Assembly: GCA_004000515.1 (NCBI GenBank)
Contig: CP034537.1
Span: 3,548,001-3,612,000, forward strand
DNA length: 64,000 nt
Origin: Pseudomonas poae
Lineage (GTDB): Bacteria > Pseudomonadota > Gammaproteobacteria > Pseudomonadales > Pseudomonadaceae
Direction: 5' to 3'
Shown: positions 1 to 10,933 of the stretch, one piece after another
Numbering within the stretch: position 1 is the first letter of the stretch
Layout: every line of letters starts with the position of its first letter
Made by a program: the position numbers and the translations under genes
Notes under the pieces: generated by a model
What the model was told of the DNA's origin: nothing
The model's input: only the letters and a program-made list of their open reading frames with translations
Databases searched by the model: none

Positions 1-1
1 T

Positions 2-37
2 CTCAAAGAGCGCGGTATCGTCGAGCAGAAGGCTTAG
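2..37 (+). CDS. 3' end of an unidentified upstream gene (partial)
   Basis: An open frame runs from the window edge to a TAG at 35-37 (last residues [11 protein letters not shown]). It converges on and overlaps the stop of the dehydrogenase gene by a few bases. Eleven residues are too few to name a family, and it could be chance. Confidence 0.3.
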   Translation, partial: LKERGIVEQKA

Positions 38-1164
38 ACCAGGGTAGAGCGGTCGATTTGCGCGATGGAGGTCACGCCCGTGAGGGTCATGGCCACGCGC
101 ATTTCCTTGGCAAAGATGTCCAGCAGGTTTTCCACACCGTGCTGGCCATCGGCGGCCAGCGCGTAGGCGGTAGCGCGTCCCAACAGGCAGGCCTTGGCAC
201 CCAGGGCGAGCATGCGCACCACGTCGAGCCCGGAGCGGATGCCGGAGTCCACCAGCACCGTGAGGTCATCGCCCACGGCTTCGGCAATCGCCGGCAAGGC
301 CTTGGCGGTGGACAACACGCCGTCCAGCTGACGGCCGCCGTGGTTGGATACCACAATGCCGTCGGCCCCGAAACTCACGGCGTCCTTGGCATCCTGAGGG
401 TCGAGGATGCCCTTGATGATCATCGGGCCTTTCCAGAAGTCACGGATCCACTCCAAGTCTTTCCAACTGATCGACGCGTCGAAATTGTTTGCCAGCCAAC
501 CGATGTAGTCTTCCAAGTGAGTCGGTTTGCCCAGGTACTTGGAGATATTGCCCAGGTCGTGGGGGCGGCCCATCAAGCCCACATCGAAAGCCCATTGCGG
601 CTTGGTGACGGCTTGCAGCATGCGCCGCTGTGCCGCGAACGGCCCGGACATGCCCGAGTGCGCGTCACGGTAGCGTGCGCCGGGCGTCGGCATGTCCACG
701 GTAAACACCAGCGTCGTAACGCCCGCGGCCTGGGCGCGCTCCAGCGCATTGCGCATGAAACCACGGTCCTTGAGCACGTAGAGCTGGAACCAGATCGCCT
801 GCGCACTTTGCGACGCGACTTCTTCAATCGGGCACACCGACACCGTCGACAGGCAGAACGGGATGCCCTTGTTCGCCGCTGCCTTTGCCGCCTGCACTTC
901 ACCCCGTCGCGCATACATGCCGGTCAGGCCCACCGGGCTTAGGATGACCGGCATGTCTAATTCCCGGCCAAACAGCGTGGTCTTGAGGCTCAGGTTGTCG
1001 ACATTGCGCAGGATGCGCTGGCGCAGGCTGATCTCGGCCAGGTCCGAACTGTTCGCACGCATCGTGTGCTCGGCGTAGGCACCGCCGTCGATGTAGTCGA
1101 ACAGGAAGCGCGGCAGCTTGCGCTTGGCAGCTGCGCGGTAGTCGGAGGCAGACGAGATGATCAT
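34..1164 (-). CDS. lldD: FMN-dependent L-lactate / alpha-hydroxyacid dehydrogenase
   Basis: The product is about 376 residues of the FMN-dependent alpha-hydroxyacid dehydrogenase family, which oxidises L-lactate to pyruvate at the inner face of the membrane and passes electrons to quinone. I see the family opening ([24 protein letters not shown]), the FMN-site stretch LSPVGLTGM, and the active-site [10 protein letters not shown] with the catalytic His and Arg. I chose the ATG at 1164 because family members start at MIISS; the frame is open a little further upstream. It is divergent from a LysR regulator 100 bp away, which probably controls it. Mandelate or another 2-hydroxyacid is an alternative substrate. 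The frame is intact. Confidence 0.85.
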   Translation of the reverse strand: MIISSASDYRAAAKRKLPRFLFDYIDGGAYAEHTMRANSSDLAEISLRQRILRNVDNLSLKTTLFGRELDMPVILSPVGLTGMYARRGEVQAAKAAANKGIPFCLSTVSVCPIEEVASQSAQAIWFQLYVLKDRGFMRNALERAQAAGVTTLVFTVDMPTPGARYRDAHSGMSGPFAAQRRMLQAVTKPQWAFDVGLMGRPHDLGNISKYLGKPTHLEDYIGWLANNFDASISWKDLEWIRDFWKGPMIIKGILDPQDAKDAVSFGADGIVVSNHGGRQLDGVLSTAKALPAIAEAVGDDLTVLVDSGIRSGLDVVRMLALGAKACLLGRATAYALAADGQHGVENLLDIFAKEMRVAMTLTGVTSIAQIDRSTLV

Positions 1165-1265
1165 GAACAGTGGCTCCACAGGGCAAGGTAGGTTAAGGAT
1201 AGGCAAACATCTGTCATGATAAAAACAACTTTTATCACTAGTAGCCAGTCGCGAAAGGAATACCG

Positions 1266-2161
1266 ATGAACCTGAGAACCGTGCAGGCCTTTGTCGAAGT
1301 GGTGCGCCAGGGTGGTTTCTCCCAGGCCGCCGAAGTGGTGTCCCTGACCCAATCCACCGTGAGCAAGGCAGTTAAGACGCTGGAAGACGAACTGGGGATG
1401 CCGTTGCTCAACCGCTTGGGCCACCGCAACGAACTCACCGCCGCTGGCGAAATCGCCTATCGCCGTGGCCTGGTGATGCTCGCTGAGCGCAACGACCTGG
1501 TGGCCGAAATCAACGACCTGCGCGGCCTCAAGCGCGGCCAGCTGCGCATCGGCCTGCCGCCGGTAGGCTGCGGCGTGTTGTTTGCGACCATGTTCGCCAC
1601 TTACCGCAGCCGCTACCCGCACATCGACATCGAACTCACCGAATACGGCAGCAAAAAACTGCGCGAATGCCTGGAAGCAGGGAGATCGACCTGGCGGCCC
1701 TGTTGTTGCCGACAGACGAAGCGTTCGACTTCCAGCCCGTGCGCAACGAACCGCTGATCGCTGTGCTGCCCATGGACCACCCCCTGGCCCAGCGTAAGCG
1801 CATCGACTTCACCGACCTTGCGGACTCGCCGTTCATCCTGTTCGAAGCCGGCTTTGCCCTCAACGCCAAAATCCTCGCCGCGTGCGAACGCAAAGGCGTC
1901 ACGCCACGGGTGACCGCCCGCAGCGGGCAGATCGACTTCATCGTCGACCTGGTGGCCGCCGGCCTGGGCGTGGCCTTCCTGCCGCGTATGCTGGCGCACA
2001 AGCATCAACACAACGGTATCGCCCTGATCCCCCTCGACGAGCCTCACACCGACTGGCACATCGCCCTGGCCTGGCGCGCCAGCGCCCACCTGCCACCGGC
2101 TGCGCTGGCCTGGCTGGAGTTGGCCAAGGAACAACAGCTATCAACCGGCCATCCGGTTTAA
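1266..2161 (+). CDS. LysR-family transcriptional regulator (frameshifted)
   Basis: The N-terminal winged helix-turn-helix is clear ([40 protein letters not shown]), followed by the substrate-binding domain to about residue 298. The frame breaks near 1678-1683: upstream reads ...ECLEAG, downstream resumes as [17 protein letters not shown] in the next frame. One missing base restores a full-length protein. It is divergent from the lldD-type gene and is likely its regulator. LysR control of a lactate dehydrogenase is less usual than the GntR-type LldR, which hints at another 2-hydroxyacid as inducer. Confidence 0.8.
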
Positions 2162-2221
2162 TCGACCGGGTCGCCACAGAAAGCTTGACTTCCCCTTTTT
2201 AATCAGTAACATACGGCGCAT

Positions 2222-2297
2222 TCCGCGATAGCTCAGTTGGTAGAGCAAATGACTGTTAATCATTGGGTCCCTGGTTCGAGTCCAGGTCGTGGAGCCA
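2222..2297 (+). tRNA. tRNA-Asn (GTT)
   Basis: A 76-nt cloverleaf with acceptor arms TCCGCGA/TCGTGGA (one G-T pair), D-arm GCTCAGTTGGTAGAGC, anticodon GTT at 2255-2257, T-arm CCTGGTTCGAGTCCAGG, discriminator G and an encoded CCA. Confidence 0.97.
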
Positions 2298-2304
2298 GAT
2301 AGAG

Positions 2305-2334
2305 AAAAGCCTGCAGAGATGCAGGCTTTTTTTT
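2305..2334 (+). terminator. Rho-independent terminator after tRNA-Asn
   Basis: The stem AAAGCCTGC / GCAGGCTTT with an AGAGAT loop is followed by a run of T, eight bases after the tRNA CCA end. Confidence 0.9.
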
Positions 2335-2496
2335 GCCTTGGATTTGGCTGGGGTGATCAATGCGTACAGCGTGGCAGGCATGGGCGCTGTCACCTGCATT
2401 TGCTCCGTTCGCCATGTCGCTGTGAACCACTGGAAAACAGCAGCATGCCACCCGCTCAGGCAAGCACCTAGTCTCAGGGCCCCGCCGGCAGAGTCC

Positions 2497-3359
2497 CTAA
2501 GAGAAGTGCGTGACCAACATCTCTCGAACCGCGCTGACCAGCGGCGCCTCACCAGGGCGCGGCGGTAACAGGCTGAACTCAACATCGGGCAGCGCCGGAA
2601 GCGATTGAGTCGACCGGTAGACTTCGGCTCCAGCAGGCACCGCTGAGCTGTTCAGGCAAGCCACTCCCAGGCCTGCCATCAGCGCCGATTGCAGGCCCCC
2701 GACACCCGACGCTGAATGTGCAATGACATACGGTACCCCACGCGCATCCAGCAGATCGATGGTGAATCGCTGCAAACTGCAATCCTGGGGAAGCACCACC
2801 AACGGCAGCGGCGCCAAGTGCTCGCGCTGCGCGTCAAACCCACTGAGTGCTACCCACCGCAGGGCCTCTCGTCGCACAGGGATGCCTTCGGGGAGGCTGC
2901 GCCCGTCAAGGATGCGCATCGACAGGCCGATATCGAATTCGCCGCTGTTGGAGCCATTTTCGATTTGCAGGCTTTTGCGCACCGAAACATGCAACCGAAG
3001 CTGCGGATAGCGCGTGCGCAACCCCTTCAACATACCCGCGATGGCGCTCGGTAAAAAATAGTCGGTGATGGCCAGGCGCAGTTCCCCGGTCAGGGTCACA
3101 CCGCGCATGTCCTCCAGCACACAATCACTCAGCGCGAGCAATTCAAGTGCATGTGCCAACAACCGCTCTCCGGCGGGTGTAGGACTCACGCCTTTTTCCC
3201 GCGCTCCAGCAGTGTTACGCCGGTAAATGTTTCCAGCTTGCGAAGTTGTTCACTGAGCGCTGACTGCGAGCGGAGCAGCTTAGGCGCGGCCGCTGAAAGG
3301 CTGCCGCACTGCAGGATCGTGACGAAGGAGCGCAGTTGCTCGAGATCAAAAGGGCGCAT
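2497..3359 (-). CDS. LysR-family transcriptional regulator (frameshifted)
   Basis: From the ATG at 3359 the frame reads a LysR helix-turn-helix (MRPFDLEQLRSFVTILQCG, then SQSALSEQLRKLE) up to ...LLERGKK. It then stops at a TGA and resumes in another frame as VSPTPAGERLLAHALELL at about 3188. One missing G near 3187-3192 repairs it. The C-terminal effector domain is complete to the stop at 2497. It is divergent from the tautomerase-like gene at 3466, a possible target. Confidence 0.8.
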
Positions 3360-3465
3360 ATCTATCCTGCGTTTTTCCGATAGATACCATTATATCTTCC
3401 CGCTTTTCAGAATCTAATACTTTTCTTACTCTGGCACCTCACCCTATCCATACGAGGAATTCCCC

Positions 3466-3858
3466 ATGCCAGGTATCACCCTGAAAATCTCCGGCGAACG
3501 CAATCCCGAGCTTGTCCGCCAACTCGTCCCGCAGCTCACCGCGCTGACGTGCGAGGTGCTTGAAAAGCGTCCGGAACAGACCTTGCTGATTCTCGACTTT
3601 GTGCCTCATGAGCAGTGGTTCATTCATAACCGCTCGCTGGTCGAACATGGACGTAATGCATTCCGCCTGGAAGTGACCGTCACCGATGAGACCAACACCA
3701 AAGCGCAAAAAGCGCGCTTCCATCGTGAGGCCTACGTGCTATTAGCCGAGTTGATAGGCAACCTGCATCCGCACTCCAATGTGCACATCATCGACTGCCG
3801 AGCCAGTGCCTATGGTTATGAAGGGGTTACCCAGGAGTACCGATATCAGCATGCTTGA
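3466..3858 (+). CDS. tautomerase-superfamily protein
   Basis: A 130-residue protein beginning M-P-G-I-T, so a Pro becomes the N-terminal residue after Met removal, as in 4-oxalocrotonate tautomerase-type enzymes where Pro1 is the catalytic base. It has two beta-alpha-beta-like units. The EFRL-like stretch is NAFRLEVTVTDETNTK and the tail is GYEGVTQEYRYQHA. An AGGAA-type ribosome site precedes the ATG. It is expressed divergently from the LysR gene. The superfamily is fairly likely; the substrate is unknown. Confidence 0.7.
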   Translation: MPGITLKISGERNPELVRQLVPQLTALTCEVLEKRPEQTLLILDFVPHEQWFIHNRSLVEHGRNAFRLEVTVTDETNTKAQKARFHREAYVLLAELIGNLHPHSNVHIIDCRASAYGYEGVTQEYRYQHA

Positions 3859-3924
3859 GAGCGGGCGTTGTATGCGGATGCTGGATAGGCCGGTGCCAAT
3901 CACCTGATCAACTACAAGCGCGAT

Positions 3925-5520
3925 TCAGACCGTTGCCCCCTGCAGAATGAAGTCGGCGCAACGTTCGCCGATCATGATGCAGGGTGCATTGGTGTTGCCG
4001 CTGATCAGGCTCGGCATGATCGACGCGTCGGCGATACGCAGGCCCTCGACACCGCGTACCTTGAGTTGCTGATCCACCACCGAATGCTCGTCCGAACCCA
4101 TCTGGCAAGTTCCCGAAGGATGGAACACGGTCTTGCACACCCGGCGAATGTGGTCCGCCAGCGCCTGGTCCGAATATTCCCGGCGGTTGGGAAGAAGAAT
4201 CGGGCTTTCGATCAATTCGGCCAACGGCCCGCAACGCAGAATTTCGAGGGAAATACGCACCCCTCGAATCATCGTCGCCAAGTCTTCGGGATGGCTCAGA
4301 AAGCCCGCATCCAACAACAATGGGTCGTGCGGGTTGTTGCTGCGAAGCCGAGCCGTTCCTCGTGATTTTGGCCGCAGAGCGCAAGGGTTGATGCTAATGC
4401 CATGCCCCTCGGGTGGCGGGCGGTCGACGTCTCCCACCAGCGTCGGTGTCATGTGAATCTGGATATCCGGGCGACCGCCCGCGCCCGTGCTGTCAAAGAA
4501 CGCACCTGACTCGATGACGTTGGAAGACAGCAAGCCTTTTCGGCCATACAGATACTCAAGGCCATGGCCTATCGCGCAGATGCCCTTGTCTTGGCCTAGC
4601 AAGCTGATGGGCGCGCGGGTACGGCCATAGACCGACGACGTGAGGTGGTCCTGGAAGTTCTTGCCGACTTGCGATGCGTCGACAACCACGTCGATACCGT
4701 GCTGCCTCAGTTCATCGGCCGGACCAATCCCCGACAGCATCAGCAGCTTCGGGGTCGCCACGGCGCCGGCTGCAAGAATGACTTCGCCTCGGCAGCGGAA
4801 CTCTACGGCGGGCTGCTCATGAAGGCTCACCCGCACCCCGACAGCACGGGCCGACTCGATCAACAACTGTTCCACCCCCGCATGGGTGATGACCTGCAAC
4901 AGTGGGCTGGTTAACACCGCCTTGAGGTAAGTGGCAGCGCTGCTCCCGCGACGACCGTTGCGCGTGGTGGTCTGGTAGTAACCCGCACCGGCCTGCGTGG
5001 GGCCGTTGAAGTCATCGGTAAACGGCAAACCGTAGGCGACTGCGGAGTCAACGAATGCCTTGCTCAGTGGGTGGCAATGGGTGTTGTCGCTGACGACCAA
5101 AGGCCCATCGTTGCCGTGCAGTGCAGTGTTTAATCGACGGTTGCATTCACTGCGCTTGAACACGGGCAGCACATCCTCCCAACCCCACTGCGTGCAGCCT
5201 GCCTTTTTCCACTCTTCGTAGTCCTCGGCCTGGCCACGGATATAGATCATGCCATTGACCGAACTGCCACCGCCCAATGTGCGCCCTTGCGGTATGTACA
5301 TCTGCCTGCCGTTGACGTGGCTCTGGCTGACCGTCTCATAGCGCCAGGTGCGGTGGGTGCCATGTACCTTGAAGAACGTGGCCGGGATGTGGATAAACGG
5401 ATGGTTATCCTTGGCCCCGGCTTCGAGTAGCAGCACGCTGTGTCCAGCTTGGATCAAGCGGCAGGTAACGGCGCAGCCTGCCGAACCTGCGCCCACCACG
5501 ATGTAGTCGAACTCTCGCAT
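3925..5520 (-). CDS. GMC-family FAD-dependent oxidoreductase (choline/alcohol dehydrogenase-like)
   Basis: 531 residues, the normal GMC length, with an intact frame. The N-terminal FAD site is YIVVGAGSAGCAVTCRL, with the later signature PQGRTLGGGSSVNGM and the second signature GAVATPKLLMLSGIGP. The C-terminal catalytic region is VFHPSGTCQMG with SGNTNAP near the end, giving the usual His/Asn pair. It is last in the minus-strand catabolic run, 57 bp after the CoA ligase, so it probably oxidises an alcohol in that pathway. Its substrate cannot be read from sequence. Confidence 0.9.
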   Translation of the reverse strand: MREFDYIVVGAGSAGCAVTCRLIQAGHSVLLLEAGAKDNHPFIHIPATFFKVHGTHRTWRYETVSQSHVNGRQMYIPQGRTLGGGSSVNGMIYIRGQAEDYEEWKKAGCTQWGWEDVLPVFKRSECNRRLNTALHGNDGPLVVSDNTHCHPLSKAFVDSAVAYGLPFTDDFNGPTQAGAGYYQTTTRNGRRGSSAATYLKAVLTSPLLQVITHAGVEQLLIESARAVGVRVSLHEQPAVEFRCRGEVILAAGAVATPKLLMLSGIGPADELRQHGIDVVVDASQVGKNFQDHLTSSVYGRTRAPISLLGQDKGICAIGHGLEYLYGRKGLLSSNVIESGAFFDSTGAGGRPDIQIHMTPTLVGDVDRPPPEGHGISINPCALRPKSRGTARLRSNNPHDPLLLDAGFLSHPEDLATMIRGVRISLEILRCGPLAELIESPILLPNRREYSDQALADHIRRVCKTVFHPSGTCQMGSDEHSVVDQQLKVRGVEGLRIADASIMPSLISGNTNAPCIMIGERCADFILQGATV

Positions 5521-5577
5521 GATGCGCGTTCCCCGTCTGTTTGCTTAGTGTTGTTGGTAATGTGCTGGGCGCGGTGT

Positions 5578-7207
5578 TCAGCCCAAACCAAGTTGTGCAA
5601 TTGCGTAGTCGCGCAGGCGGTTTTTTGGATCTTGCTGGATCCGGTCATGCCGATGCTTTCGAAGTCTTCGACCACCTGCAGGTAGCGAGGCACCTTGAAG
5701 TTGGCGCAGCGTGCCTTGCAGAACGCGATCAACTCTTCACTGCTGGCCAGGCTTCCGTGCTTGAGGGTGACAAAGGCAGCAGGCACCTCGCCCAGGCGTG
5801 GGTCGGGCACGCCAATCACCTGTGCCAACTCGATAGCGGGGTGTTTGAGCAGCACTTGTTCAACTTCCAGCGGCGCAACGTTTTCACCGCCTACGCGAAA
5901 CATGTCCTTGAGTCGACCAATAAACTGCAGGCGGCCGTCTGCGGACAATGTCCCGAGGTCTCCGGTGTGCAGCCAGCCATCACGTAGGGCGGCGGCGGTT
6001 TGTTCGGGCAGCTTGTAGTAACCCTTCATCAGGCTCCAGCCGCGGGCGCAGATTTCACCGGGTGTGCCTGCGGGCACTGGCTGGCCGCTGTCCGGGTCAA
6101 GAACGCTAATCTCCAGGCCTTGGTGTGTGGTCATGGAGCCGTTGAGGCGCAGTGCCAATGGCTCACGGTAGTCAGAAAAGACCAGGTTCGGCGAAGCCTC
6201 CGAAAGACCGTAGGCATTGCAAATGTCCTTCGCCCCCATCTTCTCGACAACATCGTGAAGTATCTGTGGGCTGGCGGCCGCCAACCGCCGCGCAGGGACA
6301 ATCGTTGGCCGTTGAATCCAGGCTCAGCCAGCATCATCAGAAACATCGTGTCGTTGCCCGACGTCAGCGTGCACTGTTCACGTTCCATGATCGCCAATGC
6401 CTGAGCCGGATCGAAGGTCGCGGATGTAATCAGGGCGGCGCCGTGAACCAGCGCAACCAGCAGCGACATGGTGCTGCCAGCCACATGGTAGAACGGCCGT
6501 GGGCTGAAGTAGCGGTCCTGCGGGCCGGCCCCCATGCGCACGGCCACGCATTTGGCGATGCCCAGCATTGAGGCGTGGCTGAGCATCACGCCTTTTGGAA
6601 AGGCGGTGGTGCCCGAGGTGAACTGGATCAACAGCGTATCGTCCGGCACGACGTGCGCGCGCAGCGGCCAACTCAGCAGGTGGGATGTGGCTGCCCATTT
6701 CGAGGAAGGCCGCTGCGCCGAGGCCCGCCGCCGGTACGTGTTGGCCGAACACCACCAGATGCTCCAACAGCGGCAGGTGGGTACCTGGCAGCTCTGTGTT
6801 GATCGCCGGTTCGACTGCTTCGAGCATGCCGACAAAATCGATTTTATTGAGGAACCTATCCACGCAGAACAATGCCCGCACGTCCTCGTGGGCCAGGCCG
6901 TAACTGAGCTCGTCGCTACGAAAACGTGTGTTGAACGGCACGCAAACCAGCCCGAGCGAGGCCGCGGCATACCAAATCACCGCCCATTGAGCGGAGTTGC
7001 CCATCAGTACGCCGATGTGCTCGCCACGTCGCAGGCCCAACCCGAGCATGGCGCGAGCGGTGATATTTACCTGATCGAGCAGCTCGCTATAAGTGAGTCG
7101 GCCGTCGTCGGCAATCAACGCGTCATTGTTGGGGTAGTGCTGGGCAGCGTCGCTCAATACGGTCCACAGGGGCCGGGCAGCGGAGAAGTCGATACAGTCA
7201 TGGGCAT
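5578..7207 (-). CDS. AMP-dependent acyl-CoA ligase (ANL superfamily; four frameshifts)
   Basis: About 543 residues after repair. Visible motifs are the P-loop QFTSGTTAFPKGVMLSH, the YGLSEASP motif, WLHTGDLG, and GRLKDMFRVGGENV before the C-terminal domain ending SSKIQKNRLRDYAIAQLGLG. The frame breaks near 7169-7172 (C run), 6676, 6285 (G run) and 5621-5626 (A run). Each one-base change rejoins conserved sequence exactly. The ATG at 7207 lies four bases after the enoyl-CoA hydratase stop. It forms acyl-AMP then acyl-CoA, priming an acid for beta-oxidation-like steps by its neighbours. Fatty, aromatic or branched acids are all possible. Confidence 0.85.
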
Positions 7208-7210
7208 TCC

Positions 7211-7969
7211 TCAGGCGAAAGATGTCATGCCGGCACGCCAGGTGCCTTCGGTCAGGTTGTCCTCTATCGCGAGGATCTCGTGGGCCAGGGCACCCGCGCG
7301 GCTGTCATCCGCGCCTTTGTCGAGGGTGCGTTTGGCACTGCGAATAGCGTGGGTGGGGGCCGAGGCGATCTCGTGGGCCAGCCCCTCGACATAGCGTTCG
7401 AACTCGGCGTGAGGCAGTACCTGGTTGACCAGCCCGATGGACTTGGCCTCCTGTGCGCTGACTTCGCGGCCAGTGAACATCAGCTCTTTGGCAATCCTGC
7501 GGCCGACGATGCGTGGCAGTCGCTGAGTTGCACCCACCGTCCCCCAGCGGGCCTCCGGGTAACGGAAGCTGGCCAGGTCGCTGGCGACGATGAAGTCACA
7601 GGCGCTGGCGATCTCGCAGCCGGATCCCACCGCCGGCCCCTGGATCACGGCAATCACTGGCATGGGCAGGTTTTCCAGTGCTGCATACAGCGCGAACGCC
7701 TTGATGCGTCGCGCGCGGATCTGGTCCTCATCCATCAGCTTGCGTTCTTTGAGGTCGGCACCGGCACAGAACACCGGGCCGTTGGCGCGTATGAGCAGCA
7801 CATGGATGTCGGTGCGTGCGCCGATTTCGCGTAAGGCCACATGCAGTTCGACGCACAGTTGGGTATTCAAGGCGTTGCGGGCATGAGGGCGGTTCAGGGT
7901 CACGGTGGCGATGTTTCCCGCTACCGCAAGGCTTACCACGGATGGAACGTCGGGCTGAGTCATGGTCAT
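7211..7969 (-). CDS. enoyl-CoA hydratase/isomerase family protein
   Basis: 252 residues of crotonase fold. The oxyanion-hole stretches are FCAGADLKERK and IQGPAVGSGCEIASACDF, with a partial catalytic region PEARWGTVGATQRLPR. The C-terminal helix is normal and the frame is intact. The start overlaps the CaiB gene stop by 4 bp, so translation is probably coupled. Its mate at 9203-9949 is related but not a duplicate; the two may act on successive intermediates. Confidence 0.9.
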   Translation of the reverse strand: MTMTQPDVPSVVSLAVAGNIATVTLNRPHARNALNTQLCVELHVALREIGARTDIHVLLIRANGPVFCAGADLKERKLMDEDQIRARRIKAFALYAALENLPMPVIAVIQGPAVGSGCEIASACDFIVASDLASFRYPEARWGTVGATQRLPRIVGRRIAKELMFTGREVSAQEAKSIGLVNQVLPHAEFERYVEGLAHEIASAPTHAIRSAKRTLDKGADDSRAGALAHEILAIEDNLTEGTWRAGMTSFA

Positions 7970-9206
7970 ACAGCTCCTGCGCGGTGCAAGGCGTCGATGT
8001 CTTGCGGGTTGTATCCAAGGTCTTGGAGTACCCGGTCAGTGTGCTCGCCCAACAGGGGCGGGCGGTTTGCCGTGGGGTTGTCATAACCATTGAACAGAAA
8101 CGGCAATTGGATGGCCGGGAAACGCCCGCTCTCGGGGTGTTCGAAGTCGGCGAACACGCCGCGTGCGCGCAAGTGCGGGTCGACAATTACTTCGTCGAGC
8201 GTATTCAACGGCCCGGCGGGCACACCCGCCGCGTCGCAGGCCGCGCAAAGCTGAGCGCGGGTGAGCAGGGCGATGGCGCCCGTCAGGTGCTCCATGACCT
8301 CGTCGCGGTGCAATACGCGGCCACTGTTGTGCTGCAGTCGCGGGTCGGCGCCCAAAGCATCGAGGCCCAGCAAGGCGCAGAGCGGACGCCAGTGCTGATC
8401 GGCCCCCGTGATGTGCACGTAACCGCCATCAGCACACAGGAAACTGGCTGAAGGGACGCGGCCAGGGTGTTCGGTGCCCAGGCGTTCGGGCACTTCATCC
8501 AGGGCAAAATAGCGCGCGGCGGCCAAGGCCAGCAGGCTGATTTGCCCGTCGAGCATGGAAAAGTCGAGGTAGGCGCCCGTGCCGTCTTTTGCCGACCCTG
8601 GAGCATGGAGACAATCCCCAGGGCGATCCACAAACCAGAGCTCAGGTCGGACACCGGAATACCGGGCTTCACCGGGCCACCGTCTTTTTTCGCCGGTCAG
8701 GCTCATGATCCCACTCATGGCCTGGAACACCGTGTCGTAGCCTTTGCGACTGGCATAGGGGCCGGTCTGGCCGAACCCTGTGCAGGAGACGTAGAGCAGG
8801 CGTGGGTTGATAGCCTTGAGTGCCGGCCAATCCAGGCCATAGCGCTTGAGGGTGCCCACCGGGAAATTTTCCAGCACAACGTCGGCGTCACGCGCCAGTT
8901 TGCGCACGATCTCCTGTCCCTCGGCGGTGCGCAGGTTCACCGTGATCGACTCTTTGCTGCGGTTGAACGCATAGAAGTAAGCACTGCGCTCGCGCCCCAT
9001 GGCTTCGGCCTGGGCGTCTTCGTCCAAGTGGGCGAGGCTCGCGTCAGGCTGACCGACAAAGGGTTCATAACCTCGGGTTTCGTCACCCTCGACGGGCTGT
9101 TCAACCTTGATCACCCGGGCGCCCAGTTCGGCGAGAATCATGCCGGCGAAGGGCACGCCAGCACGCGCGCCAGCTCCACCACCGTTACACCTTCCAGGGG
9201 TTTCAT
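7966..9206 (-). CDS. CaiB/BaiF family CoA-transferase (three frameshifts)
   Basis: A class III CoA-transferase of about 413 residues. It starts MKPLEGVTVVELARVLAGPF once a missing base near 9157 is restored, then has MILAELGARVIKVEQP and the catalytic-region NRSKESITVNL and DADVVLENFPVGTLKRYG. An open frame through 8590-8690 hides two compensating A-run errors. An extra A at 8685-8690 and a missing A at 8587-8590 turn the real sequence (KDGGPVKPGIPVSDLSSGL) into nonsense. It transfers CoA between acids in the catabolic cluster and overlaps both neighbours by 4 bp. Confidence 0.88.
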
Positions 9207-9949
9207 TCGGTCGACTCCGCTTGGCGAAACGCGCGCATGTGTGCGTTCAATTGCTGGCCGATTTTCAGGCCTTCGCTGAAGGGCAGTTCGGTGACCCGAT
9301 GGAAAATCCCCTTGGTGGCTTGCATCGCTTGTAAAGGATGGGCCGCAAGTTGCTGCGCCAGGGTTTGCACTTCACCCAGCAGGTCGGCGTCGGCCACAAC
9401 CCGGTTGACCATGCCCAGTTGTCGGGCCTCATGAGCGTCCAGGGTGCGTCCGGTAGCCACCAGGTCGAACGCGGCCTTGCGCCCGACATGCTCGACCAGC
9501 CCTGCCATGACGATTGCGGCGACGATGCCATGCTTGACCTCTGGGTACCCGAAGCGGGCGCTTTCACCCGCCAACGCGAGGTCGCAGGAAAGCGCCAGCC
9601 CGCAGCCACCGCCCATGGCGTAGCCATTCACGGCGGCGATCACCGGCTTGCTCATCTGTTTGACCAGCCCTTGTAACTCGGTGGTCAGCGCAGCACGGCG
9701 TTCGACCAGCGCTTGATTGTCCGGGGTCAGCACCTGGAACTCGCGGGTATCGGCCCCCGCACAGAAGCCACGGCCAGCACCGGTGACGATCACGACGCGA
9801 ATCGACGGGTCGGCATCGGCATCCTTCAACGCCTGGACCAGCCCCTCGGTGAGGGCGAAATCCAATGCGTTGAGTTTGTCCGGGCGGTTGAGCTTCAGCG
9901 TTTGAACGCCGTCACGGGTTTCGCGCAGAACGACCTGTCGTTCGGTCAT
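9203..9949 (-). CDS. enoyl-CoA hydratase/isomerase family protein
   Basis: 248 residues, crotonase fold, intact frame. The oxyanion-hole motifs are FCAGADTREFQ and VNGYAMGGGCGLALSCDLALAG; FGYPEVKHGIVAAIV follows where the catalytic acidic residues usually lie. It is third in the minus-strand run after the MarR and nitronate-monooxygenase-like genes, and its stop overlaps the CaiB ATG. Probable role: hydration or isomerisation of an unsaturated acyl-CoA made by the ligase or CoA-transferase. Confidence 0.9.
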   Translation of the reverse strand: MTERQVVLRETRDGVQTLKLNRPDKLNALDFALTEGLVQALKDADADPSIRVVIVTGAGRGFCAGADTREFQVLTPDNQALVERRAALTTELQGLVKQMSKPVIAAVNGYAMGGGCGLALSCDLALAGESARFGYPEVKHGIVAAIVMAGLVEHVGRKAAFDLVATGRTLDAHEARQLGMVNRVVADADLLGEVQTLAQQLAAHPLQAMQATKGIFHRVTELPFSEGLKIGQQLNAHMRAFRQAESTE

Positions 9950-9963
9950 ATAAAGTGCTCCTG

Positions 9964-10930
9964 TCAGGGTTGCATGGCGCGCAGGCGGGCAAGGGCCTGT
10001 TCGAGTTCTTCAATGAGCGATTGCATGATTGCGCTGGCGGGCAGCAGTTGATGGATGAGCCCGGCACTTTGTCCGGCTTCCACCTTGCCGTTGCTGACAT
10101 CGCCGTCGAACGACGCCTGTTTCAAGCTGGCCGAAGCCAGCAGAGCGGCGTAGGCCTCGGGGGCGGTCTGGGGCAAGCCATCGCGCTCGGCCTGTGCGAC
10201 ACGTTCGGTAAACGCGTTGCGCACGCTGCGCACCGGCAACGCACCACGCCCGACCAGGACGGTGTCACCAATGTCAGCCTCAAGGACTTTTTTGTTTATA
10301 GGCCGGGTGCAGGAACGCTTCCTCGGAGAGCATAAAGCGGGTACCCAGTTGCACGGCGTCAGCACCGAGGGCAAGCAGCGCGGCGATGCCGTGGCCATCG
10401 GCGACACCCCCACCGGCCACGAGCGGGCAGTCGACTTCCTGCAACACGCGGCGCACGTTGACCAAGGTGCTGACTTCGTTTGCCGGCGGATGCCCGCCGG
10501 CTTCGCTGCCGACCACCACCAGCCCATCGACCCCGGCTGCGGCGGCCTTGCGTGCGTGGTCGACAAAGGCGACCACGTGCAGCCAAGTCGCCCCGTACGC
10601 CTTGAAACGTTGCAAGTGAGCCTTGGGTGAGCCTTGGCTGGCAATGATCACCGGTACCTGCTCGGCCACCAGCAAGTCCAGGACTTCGTCGGCGCCCTTG
10701 CGGTACAGCGGGATGTTGACCGCAAAAGGTTTATCGGTCAGCTCGCGCATTTCGCGCAGTGTCTGCGCAAGGTCGGCCAAGCGCATCGGCCCTGCCGCAA
10801 TCACGCCCAGGCCACCACCATTGGAAACGGCAGCGGGGAGGGCGGCGCAACTGGATGCCCAACTCATGCCCGCCTGGATAATTGGATAGCGGATACCCAG
10901 CAAGCGAGTCAGGCGGGTGTCGAGCGACAT
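9964..10930 (-). CDS. nitronate monooxygenase-like FMN enzyme (frameshifted)
   Basis: About 320 residues of the 2-nitropropane dioxygenase/nitronate monooxygenase TIM-barrel family: GIRYPIIQAGMSWASS, VIASQGSPKAHLQRFKAYG, VVVGSEAGGHPPANEVSTL, PLVAGGGVADGHGI and ALGADAVQLGTRFM for the FMN phosphate site. The frame breaks at the T run 10288-10293; removing one base rejoins AYKQKVLEADIGDTV. Some family members act as enoyl-acyl reductases, which would fit the CoA-based neighbours at least as well as nitronate oxidation. Confidence 0.85.
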
Positions 10931-10933
10931 GCT